Shown in pieces: positions 29,601 through 39,311 of a stretch of DNA of 64,000 nucleotides (the first letter of the stretch is position 1; each line of letters starts with the position of its first letter). The stretch spans positions 48,639,501-48,703,500 of the forward strand of contig CP114481.1 of the NCBI GenBank assembly GCA_027186245.1, written 5' to 3'. The notes under the pieces were generated by a model that had not been told where the DNA came from, searched no databases, and saw nothing but the letters and a program-made list of their open reading frames with translations. The translations under genes were made by a program, and so were the position numbers. The stretch comes from Coriaria nepalensis (Eukaryota > Streptophyta > Magnoliopsida > Cucurbitales > Coriariaceae).

Positions 29601-30100
29601 TCGAACGAATTCTAGTTTTGCACTACAGACACAACTTTTGTGCATAACTTGCAAATGATCATTGCAAGGAAAGTGTGCATTCGTTTAACCTTAAAATCAT
29701 TTCAATGAGTCATTTCAAGTCAATATCATATTTTAAAGCAATTCGAACGAATTCTATTTTTGCACTACAGACATAACTTTTGTGCATAACTTGCAAATGA
29801 TCGTCGCAAGGAAAGTGTGCATTCGTTTAACCTTAAAATCATTTTAATGAGTCATTTCAAGTCAATAACTAATTTCAAAGCAATTCGAATGAATTCTATT
29901 TTTGCACTACAACCACAAGTTTTGTGCACAACACGCAAATGATCATTGCAAGGAAAGTGTGCATTCGTTTAACCTTAAAATCATTTCAATGAGTCATTTC
30001 AAGTCAATAACTAATTTCAAAGCAATTCGAACGAATTCTAGTTTTGCACTACAGATACAACTTTTGTGCATAACTTGCAAATGATCATCGCAAGGAAAGT
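23600..30100 (+). repeat. HOR block 6: 23-monomer duplication (3266 bp)
   Basis: ATCGGTCATT at 23741 recurs at 27007; the TTTTAGTGAG variant near 24873 recurs near 28139; CTAAAAAAACAAG near 24511 recurs near 27777. All offsets are 3266 bp (23 x 142). About 630 bp from 24931 compared with 28197 shows one difference by eye. Nested inside is a tandem 6-mer. Confidence 0.9.
25320..27025 (+). repeat. Nested tandem 6-mer (852 bp) in HOR block 6
   Basis: The ACAACCACAAG monomer recurs at 24932, 25784 and 26636, spaced 852 bp (6 x 142), and ATCGGTCATT recurs at 26155 and 27007 with the same spacing. The two adjacent 852-bp copies look almost identical, which marks a recent tandem duplication. Confidence 0.9.
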
Positions 30101-32913
30101 GTGCATTCGTTTAACCTTAAAATCATTTCAATGAGTCATTTCAAGTCAATAACTAATTTCAAAGCAATTCGAACGAATTCTATTTTTTTACTACAAACAC
30201 AACTTTTGTGCATAACTTGCAAATGATCATCGCAAGGAAAGTGGGCGTTCGTTTAACCTTAAAATCATTTCAATGAGTCATTTCAAGTCAATATCATATT
30301 TCAAAGCAATTCGAACGAATTATATTTTTGCACTACAAAAACAAGTTTTGTGCATAACTTGCAAATGATCATTGCAAGGAAAGTGTGCATTCGTTTAACC
30401 TTAAAATCATTTCAATCAGTCATTTCAAGTCAATAACTAGTTTCAAAGCAATTCGAACGAATTCTAGTTTTGCACTACAGACACAACTTTTGTGCATAAC
30501 TTGCAAATGATCATTGCAAGGAAAGTGTGCATTCGTTTAACCTTAAAATCATTTCAATGAGTCATTTCAAGTCAATATCATATTTTAAAGCAATTCGAAC
30601 GAATTCTATTTTTGCACTACAGACATAACTTTTGTGCATAACTTGCAAATGATCGTCGCAAGGAAAGTGTGCATTCGTTTAACCTTAAAATCATTTCAAT
30701 CAGTCATTTTAAGTCAATAACTTATTTCAAAGCAATTCGAACGAATTCTATTTTTGCACTACAAAAACAAGTTTTGTGCATAACTTGCAAATGATCATTC
30801 CAAGGAAAGTGTGCATTCTTTTAACCATAAAATCATTTCAATCAGTCATTTCAAGTAAATATCATATTTCAAAGCAAGTCGAACGAATTCTAGTTTTGCA
30901 CTACAGACACAACTTTTGTGCATAACTTGCAAATGATCATTGCAAAGAAAGTGTGCATTCGGTTAACCTTAAAATCATTTCAATGAGTCATTTCAAGTCA
31001 ATAACTAATTTCAAAACAATTCGAACTAATTCTAGTTTTGCACTACAGACACAACTTTTGTGCATAACTTGCAGATGATCATCGCAAGGAAAGTGTGCAT
31101 TCGTTTAACCTTAAAATCATTTAAATGAGTCATTTCAAGTCAATAAGTAATTTCAAAGCAATTCGAACAAATTCTATTTTTGCACTAAAAAAACAAGTTT
31201 TGTGCATAACTTGCAAATGATCATTGCAAGGAAAGTGTGCATTCGTTTAACCTTAAAATCATTTCAATCAGTCATTTCAAGTAAATATCATATTTCAAAG
31301 CAATTCGAACGAATTCTATTTTTGCACTACGAACACAACTTTTGTGCATAACTTGCAAATGATCATTGCAAGGAAAGTGTGCATTCGTTTAACCTTAAAA
31401 TCATTTCAATGAGTCATTTCAAGTCAATAACTAATTTCAAAGCAATTCGAACGAATTCTAGTTTTGCACTATAGACACAACTTTTGTGGATAACTTGCAA
31501 ATGATCATCGCAAGGAGAGTGTGCATTCGTTTAACCTTAAAATCATTTTACTGAGTCATTTCAAGTCAATAACTAATTTCAAAGCAATTCGAACGAATTC
31601 TATTTTTGCACTACAACCACAAGTTTTGTGCACAACACGCAAATGATCATTGCAAGGAAAGTGTGCATTCGTTTAACCTTAAAATCATTTCAATGAGTCA
31701 TTTCAAGTCAATAACTAATTTCAAAGCAATTCGAACGAATTCTAGTTTTGCATTACAGATACAACTTTTGTGCATAACTTGCAAATGATCATCGCAAGGA
31801 AAGTGTGCATTCGTTTAACCTTAAAATCATTTCAATGAGTCATTTCAAGTCAATAACTAATTTCAAAGCAATTCGAACGAATTCTATTTTTGTACTACAA
31901 ACACAACTTTTGTGCATAACTTGCAAATGATCATCGCAAGGAAAGTGTGCGTTCGTTTAACCTTAAAATCATTTCAATCAGTCATTTCAAGTCAATAACT
32001 AATTTCAAAGCAATTCGAACGAATTCTATTTTTGCACTACAAAAACAAGTTTTGTGCATAACTTGCAAATGATCATTCCAAGGAAAGTGTGCATTCTTTT
32101 AACCATAAAATCATTTCTATCAGTCATTTCAAGTCAATAAGTCATTTCAAAGCAATTCGAACGAATTCAGGTTTTGCACTACAAACACAACCTTTGTGCA
32201 TAACTTGCAAATGATCATTGCAAGGAAAGGGCGCATTCGTTTAACCTTAAAATCATTTCAATGAGTCATTTCAGGTCAATAACATATTTCAAAGTAATTC
32301 GAACGAAGTCTATTTTTGCACTACAAACACAAGTTTTGTGCATAACTTCCACATGATCATTGCAAGGAAAGTGTGCATTCGTTTAACCTTAAAATCATTT
32401 CAATCAGTCATTTTAAGTCAATAACTTATTTCAAAGCAATTCGAACGAATTCTATTTTTGCACTACAAAAACAAGTTTTGTGCATAACTTGCAAATGATC
32501 ATTCCAAGGAAAGTGTGCATTCTTTTAACCATAAAATCATTTCAATCAGTCATTTCAAGTAAATATCATATTTCAAAGCAAGTCGAACGAATTCTAGTTT
32601 TGCACTACAGACACAACTTTTGTGCATAACTTGCAAATGATCATTGCAAAGAAAGTGTGCATTCGGTTAACCTTAAAATCATTTCAACGAGTCATTTCAA
32701 GTCAATAACTAATTTCAAAACAATTCGAACTAATTCTAGTTTTGCACTACAGACACAACTTTTGTGCATAACTTGCAGATGATCATCGCAAGGAAAGTGT
32801 GCATTCGTTTAACCTTAAAATCATTTAAATGAGTCATTTCAAGTCAATAACTAATTTCAAAGTTTTTCGAACAAATTCTATTTTTGCACTTTAAAAAGAA
32901 GTTTTGTGCATAA

Positions 32914-32934
32914 CTTGCAAATGATCATTGCAAG
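32914..32934. repeat. Imperfect palindrome around BclI word TGATCA (representative)
   Basis: The arms CTTGCA and TGCAAG are reverse complements. They flank the perfect 8-bp palindrome ATGATCAT, with one unpaired A on the left, giving 21 bp in all. The dyad recurs once per monomer. Two common variants break the right arm: ATCATCGCAAGG and ATCATTCCAAGG. So only part of the copies keep the full symmetry. It may be a protein-binding site or a cruciform/hairpin in transcripts, but the sequence alone does not say. Confidence 0.75.
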
Positions 32935-32964
32935 GAAAGTGTGCATTCGTTTAACCTTAAAATC

Positions 32965-33002
32965 ATTTCAATGAGTCATTTCAAGTCAATAACTAATTTC
33001 AA
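32965..33002 (+). repeat. Three internal ATTTCAA subrepeats (representative)
   Basis: ATTTCAA occurs at 32965, 32978 and 32996, spaced 13 and 18 bp. The first two are part of the longer direct repeat TCATTTCAA. This short internal repetition may reflect an older, shorter unit, and it is the substrate of the 13-bp deletion at 57681-57690. Confidence 0.7.
32972..32978. promoter_or_regulatory. AP-1 type word TGAGTCA (representative)
   Basis: TGAGTCA is the exact consensus for AP-1 family bZIP proteins (Jun/Fos in insects and vertebrates). It is present in every monomer that reads AATGAGTCATT. The second major class reads AATCAGTCATT, which loses the consensus. The word therefore recurs hundreds of times in phase with the repeat, but chance fixation in a satellite is a sufficient explanation. 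There is no evidence of function in the sequence itself. Confidence 0.35.
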
Positions 33003-33005
33003 AGC

Positions 33006-33020
33006 AATTCGAACGAATTC
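33006..33020. repeat. AATTCG-AA-CGAATT dyad with EcoRI site (representative)
   Basis: Six-base arms AATTCG and CGAATT are exact reverse complements across an AA spacer. The dyad contains the palindrome TTCGAA and runs into the EcoRI site GAATTC at 33015-33020. Two of the three CpGs of the monomer lie here. The EcoRI site is present in most monomers and absent where the text reads GAACAAATTC, GAACTAATTC or GAACGAAGTC, so a complete EcoRI digest would give mainly 142 bp plus multimers. Confidence 0.8.
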
Positions 33021-33023
33021 TAG

Positions 33024-33047
33024 TTTTGCACTACAGACACAACTTTT
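33024..33047. other. Two T-tracts 20 bp apart (representative)
   Basis: TTTT runs at 33024-33027 and 33044-33047 are about two helical turns apart, with AAAA at 32959-32962 further upstream. In class Y monomers the first run is TTTTT. Phased A/T-tracts can bend DNA, a property reported for many beetle satellites, but curvature is not calculated here. Confidence 0.35.
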
Positions 33048-33499
33048 GTGCATAACTTGCAAATGATCATCGCAAGGAAAGTGTGCATTCGTTTAACCTT
33101 AAAATCATTTCAATCAGAGATTTCAAGTCAATAACTAGTTTCAAAGCAATTCGAACGAATTCTAGTTTTGCACTACAGACACAACTTTTGTGCATAACTT
33201 GCAAATGATCATTGCAAGGAAAGTGTGCATTCGTTTAACCTTAAAATCATTTTAATGAGTCATTTCAAGTCAATAACTAATTTCAAAGCAATTCGAACGA
33301 ATTCTATTTTTGCACTACAAACACAAGTTTTGTGCACAACACGCAAATGATCATTGCAAGGAAAGTGTGCATTCGTTTAACCTTAAAATCATTTCAATGA
33401 GCCATTTCAAGTCAATAACTAATTTCAAAGCAATTCGAACGAATTCTAGTTTTGCACTACAGATACAACTTTTGTGCATAACTTGCAAATGATCATCGC

Positions 33500-34180
33500 A
33501 AGGAAAGTGTGCTTTCGTTTAACCTTAAAATCATTTCAATGACTCATTTCAAGTCAATAACTAATTTCAAAGCAATTCGAACGAATTCTATTTTTGCACT
33601 ACAAAAACAAGTTTTGTGCATAACTTGCAAATGATCATTGCAAGGAAAGTGTGCATTCGTTTAACCTTAAAATCATTTCAATCAGTCATTTCAAGTCAAT
33701 AATTAGTTTCAAAGCAATTCGAACGAATTCTAGTTTTGCACTATAGACACAACTTTTGTGCATAACTTGCAAATGACCATTGCAAGGAAAGTGTGCATTC
33801 GTTTAACCTTAAAATCATTTCAATGAATCATTTCAAGTCAATATCATATTTCAAAGCAAGTCGAACGAATTCTATTTTTGCACTACAAACACAACTTTTG
33901 TGCATAACTTGCAAATGATCATCGCAAGGAAAGTGTGCATTCGTTTAACTTTAAAATCATTTCAATCAGTCATTTCAAGTCAATAACTAATTTCAAAGCA
34001 ATCCGAACGAATTCTATTTTTGCACTACAAAAACAAGTTTTGTGCATAACTTGCAAATGATCATTCCAAGGAAAGTGTGCATTCTTTTAACCATAAAATT
34101 ATTTCAATCAGTCATTTCAAGTAAATATCATATTTCAAAGCAATTCGAACGAATTCTATTTTTGCACTACAAACACAACT
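33500..34180 (+). repeat. Segment paralogous to 62040-62760
   Basis: It holds the rare AATGACCATTGC variant (33775) and AATGACTCATT, followed by the same order of monomer classes as 62040-62760. The offset is 28539 bp, or 201 monomers less the net 3 bp of indels between them. This copy lacks the 29-bp insert. Confidence 0.85.
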
Positions 34181-35320
34181 TATGTGCATAACTTGCAAAT
34201 GATCATTGCAAGGAAAGTGTGCATTCGTTTAACCTTAAAATCATTTCAATCAGTCATTTCGAGTCAATAACTAATTTCAAAGCAATTCGAACGAATTCTA
34301 GTTTTGCACTACAGATACAACTTTTGTGCATAACTTGCAAATGATCATCGCAAGGAAAGTGTGCATTCGTTTAACCTTAAAATCATTTCGATGAGTCGTT
34401 TCAAGTCAATAACTAATTTCAAAGCAATTCGAACGAATTCTATTTTTGCACTACAAAAATAAGTTTTGTGCATAACTTGCAAATGATCATTGCAAGGAAA
34501 GTGTGCATTCGTTTAACCTTAAAATCATTTCAATCATTCATTTCAAGTCAATAACTAGTTTCAAAGCAATTCGAACGAATTCTAGTTTTGCACTACAGAC
34601 ACAACTTTTGTGCATAACTTGCAAATGATCATTGCAAGGAAAGTGTGCATTCGTTTAACCTTAAAATCATTTCAATGAGTCATTTCAAGTCAATATCATA
34701 TTTCAAAGCAATTCGAACGAATTCTATTTTTGCACTACAAACACAACTTATGTGCATAACTTGCAAATGATCATTGCAAGGAAAGTGTGCATTCGTTTAA
34801 CCTTAAAATCATTTCAATCAGTCATTTCGAGTCAATAACTAATTTCAAAGCAATTCGAACGAATTCTAGTTTTGCACTACAGATACAACTTTTGTGCATA
34901 ACTTGCAAATGATCATCGCAAGGAAAGTGTGCATTCGTTTAACCTTAAAATCATTTCGATGAGTCGTTTCAAGTCAATAACTAATTTCAAAGCAATTCGA
35001 ACGAATTCTATTTTTGCACTACAAAAATAAGTTTTGTGCATAACTTGCAAATGATCATTGCAAGGAAAGTGTGCATTCGTTTAACCTTAAAATCATTTCA
35101 ATCATTCATTTCAAGTCAATAACTAGTTTCAAAGCAATTCGAACGAATTCTAGTTTTGCACTACAGACACAACTTTTGTGCATAACTTGCAAATGATCAT
35201 TGCAAGGAAAGTGTGCATTCGTTTAACCTTAAAATCATTTCAATGAGTCATTTCAAGTCAATATCATATTTCAAAGCAATTCGAACGAATTCTATTTTTG
35301 CACTACAAACACAACTTTTG
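34180..35320 (+). repeat. Tandem 4-mer duplication (568 bp)
   Basis: TTTCGAGTCAA at 34257 recurs at 34825, along with CTTATGTGC, TTTCGATGAGTCGTTTC, AAAAATAAG and ATCATTCATTTC variants, all offset by 568 bp (4 x 142). Two adjacent copies are nearly identical by eye. Confidence 0.92.
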
Positions 35321-38140
35321 TGCATAACTTGCCAATGATCATTGCAAGGAAAGTGTGCATTCGTTTAACCTTAAAATCATTTCAATGAGTCATTTCAAGT
35401 CAATATCATATTTCGAAGCAATTCGAACGAATTCTATTTTTGCACTACAAACACAACTTTTGTGCATAACTTGCAAATGATCATCGCAAGGAAAGTGTGC
35501 ATTCGTTTAACCTTAAAATCATTTCAATCAGTCATTTCAAGTCAATAACTAATTTCAAAGCAATTCGAACGAATTCTATTTTTGCACTACAAAAACAAGT
35601 TTTGTGCATAACTTGCAAATGATCATTCCAAGGAAAGTGTGCATTCTTTTAACCATAAAATCATTTCAATCAGTCATTTCAAGTAAATATCATATTTCAA
35701 GCAATTCGAACGAATTCTATTTTTGCACTACAAACACAACTTATGTGCATAACTTGCAAATGATCATTGCAAGGAAAGTGTGCATTCGTTTAACCTTAAA
35801 ATCATTTAAATGAGTCATTTCAAGTCAATAACTAATTTCAAAGCAATTCGAACGAATTCTATTTTTGCACATTAAAAACAAGTTTTGTGCATAACTTGCA
35901 AATGATCATTCCAAGGAAAGTGTGCATTCGTTTAAAATTAAAATCATTTCAATGAGTCATTTCAAGTAAATAACTTATTTCAAAGCAAGTCGAACGAATT
36001 CTAGTTTTGCACTATAGACACAACTTTTGTGCATAACTTGCAAATGATCATTGCAAGGAAAGTGTGCATTCGTTTAACCTTAAAATCATTTTAATGAGTC
36101 ATTTCAAGTCAATAACTAATTTCAAAGCAATTCGAACGAATTCTATTTTTGCACTACAAACACAACTTTTGTGCATAACTTGCAAATGATCATCGCAAGG
36201 AAAGTGTGCATTCGTTTAACCTAAAAATCATTTCAATCAGTCATTTCAAGTCAATAACTAATTTCAATGCAATTCGAACGAATTCTATTTTTGCACTACA
36301 AAAACAAGTTTTGTGCATAACTTGCAAATGATCATTCCAAGGAAAGTGTGCATTCTTTTAACCATAAAATCATTTCAATCAGTCATTTCAAGTAAATATC
36401 ATATTTCAAAGCAATCCGAACGAATTCTATTTTTGCACTACAAACACAACTTATGTGCATAACTTGCAAATGATCATTGCAAGGAAAGTGTGCATTTGTT
36501 TAACCTTAAAATCATTTCAATCAGTCATTTCAAGTCAATAACTAGTTTCAAAGGAATTTGAACGAATTCTAGTTTTGCACTACAGACACAACTTTTGTGC
36601 ATAACTTCCAAATGATCATTGCAAGGAAACTGTGCATTCGTTTAACCTTAAAATCATTTGAATGAGTCATTTTAAGTCAATAACTAATTTCAAAGCAATT
36701 CGAACGAATTCTAATTTTGCACTACAAACACAACTTTTGTGCATAACTTGCAAATGATCATCGCAAGGAAAGTGTGCCTTCGTTTAACCTTAAAATCATT
36801 TCAATCAGTCATTTCGAGTCAATAACTAATTTCAAAGCAATTCGAACGAATTCTAGTTTTGCACTACAGACACAACTTTTGTGCATAACTTCCAAATGAT
36901 CATTGCAAGGAAACTGTGCATTCGTTTAACCTTAAAATCATTTTAATGAGTCATTTTAAGTCAATAAATAATTTCAAAGCAATTCGACCGAATTCTATTT
37001 TTGCACTACAAAAACAAGTTTTGTGCATAACTTGCAAATGATCATTGCAAGGAAAGTGTGCATTCGTTTAACCTTAAAATCATTTCAATCATTCATTTCA
37101 AGTCAATAACTAGTTTCAAAGCAATTCGAACGAATTCTAGTTTTGCACTACAGACACAACTTTTGTGCATAACTTGCAAATGATCATTGCAAGGAAAGTG
37201 TGCATTCGTTTAACCTTAAAATCATTTCAATGAGTCATTTCAAGTCAATATCATATTTCGAAGCAATTCGAAGCAATTCGAACGAATTCTATTTTTGCAC
37301 TACAAACACAACTTTTGTGCATAACTTGCAAATGATCATCGCAAGGAAAGTGTGCATTCGTTTAACCTTAAAATCATTTCAATCAGTCATTTCAAGTCAA
37401 TAACTAATTTCAAAGCAATTCGAACGAATTCTATTTTTGCACTACAAAAACAAGTTTTGTGCATAACTTGCAAATGATCATTCCAAGGAAAGTGTGCATT
37501 CTTTAAACCATAAAATCATTTCAATCAGTCATTTCAAGTAAATATCATATTTCAAAGCAATTCGAACGAATTCTATTTTTGCACTACAAACACAACTTAT
37601 GTGCATAACTTGCAAATGATCATTGCAAGGAAAGTGTGCATTCGTTTAACCTTAAAATCATTTAAATGAGTCATTTCAAGTCAATAACTAATTTCAAAGC
37701 AATTCGAACGAATTCTATTTTTGCACATTAAAAACAAGTTTTATGCATAACTTGCAAATGATCATTCCAAGGAAAGTGTGCATTCGTTTAAAATTAAAAT
37801 CATTTCAATGAGTCATTTCAAGTAAATAACTTATTTCAAAGCAAGTCGAACGAATTCTAGTTTTGCACTATAGACACAACTTTTGTGCATAACTTGCAAA
37901 TGATCATTGCAAGGAAAGTGTGCATTCGTTTAACCTTAAAATCATTTTAATGAGTCATTTCAAGTCAATAACTAATTTCAAAGCAATTCGAACGAATTCT
38001 ATTTTTGCACTACAAACACAACTTTTGTGCATAACTTGCAAATGATCATCGCAAGGAAAGTGTGCATTCGTTTAACCTTAAACTCATTTCAATCAGTCAT
38101 TTCAAGTCAATAACTAATTTCAAAGCAATTCGAACGAATT
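35320..38140 (+). repeat. HOR block 8: 13-mer duplication carrying a 10-bp insertion
   Basis: GCACATTAAAAACAAG at about 35867 recurs at about 37723, an offset of 1856 bp or 13 x 142 plus 10. The extra ten bases are the AAGCAATTCG duplication at 37261-37280. A single-base deletion (TTTCAAGCAATTC) lies at about 35699. The rare AAAATTAAAATC monomers also repeat at this spacing. Confidence 0.88.
37261..37280 (+). repeat. 10-bp tandem duplication AAGCAATTCG
   Basis: AAGCAATTCG is present twice in a row inside one monomer (37261-37270 and 37271-37280), making it 152 bp. The paralog near 35410-35430 has it once. This looks like a replication-slippage duplication, found nowhere else in the window. 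Confidence 0.95.
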
Positions 38141-38459
38141 CGATTTTTGCACTACAAACACAACTTCTGTGCATAAGTTGCAAATGATCATTGCAAGGAA
38201 AGTGTGCATTCGTTTAACCTTAAAATCATTTCAATGAGTCATTTCAAGTCAATAACTAATTTCAAAACAATTCGAACTAATTCTAGTTTTGCACTACAGC
38301 CACAACTTTTGTGCATAACTTGCAAATGATCATCGCAAGGAAAGTGTGCATTCGTTTAACCTTAAAATCCTTTCAATGAGTCATTTCAGGTCAATAACAT
38401 ATTTCAAAGCAATTCGAACGAAGTCTATTTTTGCACTACAAACACAAGTTTTGTGCATA
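38140..38459 (+). repeat. Ordinary satellite before the dimer block
   Basis: About two monomers, including CAACTTCTGTGCATAAGTTG (38161), a pair of rare changes that recurs at 42279, exactly 29 monomers away, and the first CAGCCACAAC monomer followed by AAATCCTTTC. Confidence 0.8.
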
Positions 38460-39311
38460 ACTTGCAAATGATCATCGCAAGGAAAGTGTGCATTCGTTTA
38501 ACCTTAAAATCATTTCAATCAGTCATTTCAAGTCAATAACTAATTTCAAAGCAATTCGAACGAATTCTATTTTTGCACTACAAACACAACTTTTGTGCAT
38601 AACTTGCGAGTGATCATTGCAAGGAAAGGGTGCATTCGTTTAACCTTAAAATCATTTCAATGAGTCATTTCAGGTCAATAACATATTTCAAAGTAATTCG
38701 AACGAAGTCTATTTTTGCACTACAAACACAAGTTTTGTGCATAACTTGCAAATGATCATCGCAAGGAAAGTGTGCATTCGTTTAACCTTAAAATCATTTC
38801 AATCAGTCATTTCAAGTCAATAACTAATTTCAAAGCAATTCGAACGAATTCTATTTTTGCACTACAAACACAACTTTTGTGCATAACTTGCGAATGATCA
38901 TTGCAAGGAAAGGGTGCATTCGTTTAACCTTAAAATCATTTCAATGAGTCATTTCAGGTCAATAACATATTTCAAAGTAATTCGAACGAAGTCTATTTTT
39001 GCACTACAAACACAACTTTTGTGCATAACTTGCAAATGATCATCGCAAGGAAAGTGTGCATTCGTTTAACCTTAAAATCATTTCAATCAGTCATTTCAAG
39101 TCAATAACTAATTTCAAAGCAATTCGAACGAATTCTAGTTTTGCACTACAAACACAACTTTTGTGCATAACTTGCGAATGATCATTGCAAGGAAAGGGTG
39201 CATTCGTTTAACCTTAAAATCATTTCAATGAGTCATTTCAGGTCAATAACATATTTCAAAGTAATTCGAACGAAGTCTATTTTTGCACTACAAACACAAG
39301 TTCTGTGCATA
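38459..39311 (+). repeat. Dimeric HOR, 284 bp, three copies
   Basis: Two alternating monomers form the unit. One has ATCATCGCAAGG and AATCAGTCATT. The other has ACTTGCGA(A/G)TG, GAAAGGGTGC, TCAGGTCAATAAC and GAACGAAGTC. AAAGGG recurs at 38625, 38909 and 39193, spacing 284 (2 x 142). It is the shortest-period HOR in the window. Confidence 0.92.

Larger units (their letters stand above)
32914..33055 (+). repeat. Representative full-length satellite monomer (class X)
   Basis: This copy matches the majority base at nearly every position I compared and serves as a map of the monomer. It is 142 bp with 46 G or C (32.4%). In order it contains the 21-bp imperfect dyad (32914-32934), the TTCGTTTAACC word, TTAAAATC, a first ATTTCAA (32965-32971), TGAGTCA (32972-32978), a second ATTTCAA (32978-32984), a third ATTTCAA (32996-33002), the AATTCG-AA-CGAATT dyad with the EcoRI site (33006-33020), TAGTTTTGCACTACAGACAC, and ACTTTTGTGCATAA. 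The unit boundary at CTTGC is arbitrary. Class X is marked by CTAG before the T-run, CAGACACAAC after it, and ATGAGTCA in the middle. Confidence 0.9.
27770..33500 (+). repeat. HOR block 7: 24-mer (3408 bp) with 12-mer sub-period
   Basis: The ACAACCACAAG / ACAACACGC marker monomer occurs at 28198, 29902, 31606 and 33310, each 1704 bp (12 x 142) apart. Alternate copies agree best: GAATTCAGGTTTTGC near 28761 recurs at 32169, offset 3408. The unit is therefore a 24-mer made of two diverged 12-mers. The first part overlaps HOR block 6, which shares the same ancestor. No net length change occurs between 15986 and 33310. Confidence 0.9.

Noticed and set aside
32945..32961. CENP-B box candidate (ATTCGTTTAACC...)
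   Set aside because: The TTCG and the central A of the box align, but the essential CGGG half reads TTAA. It does not meet the vertebrate consensus, and insects lack a clear CENP-B system of that kind.
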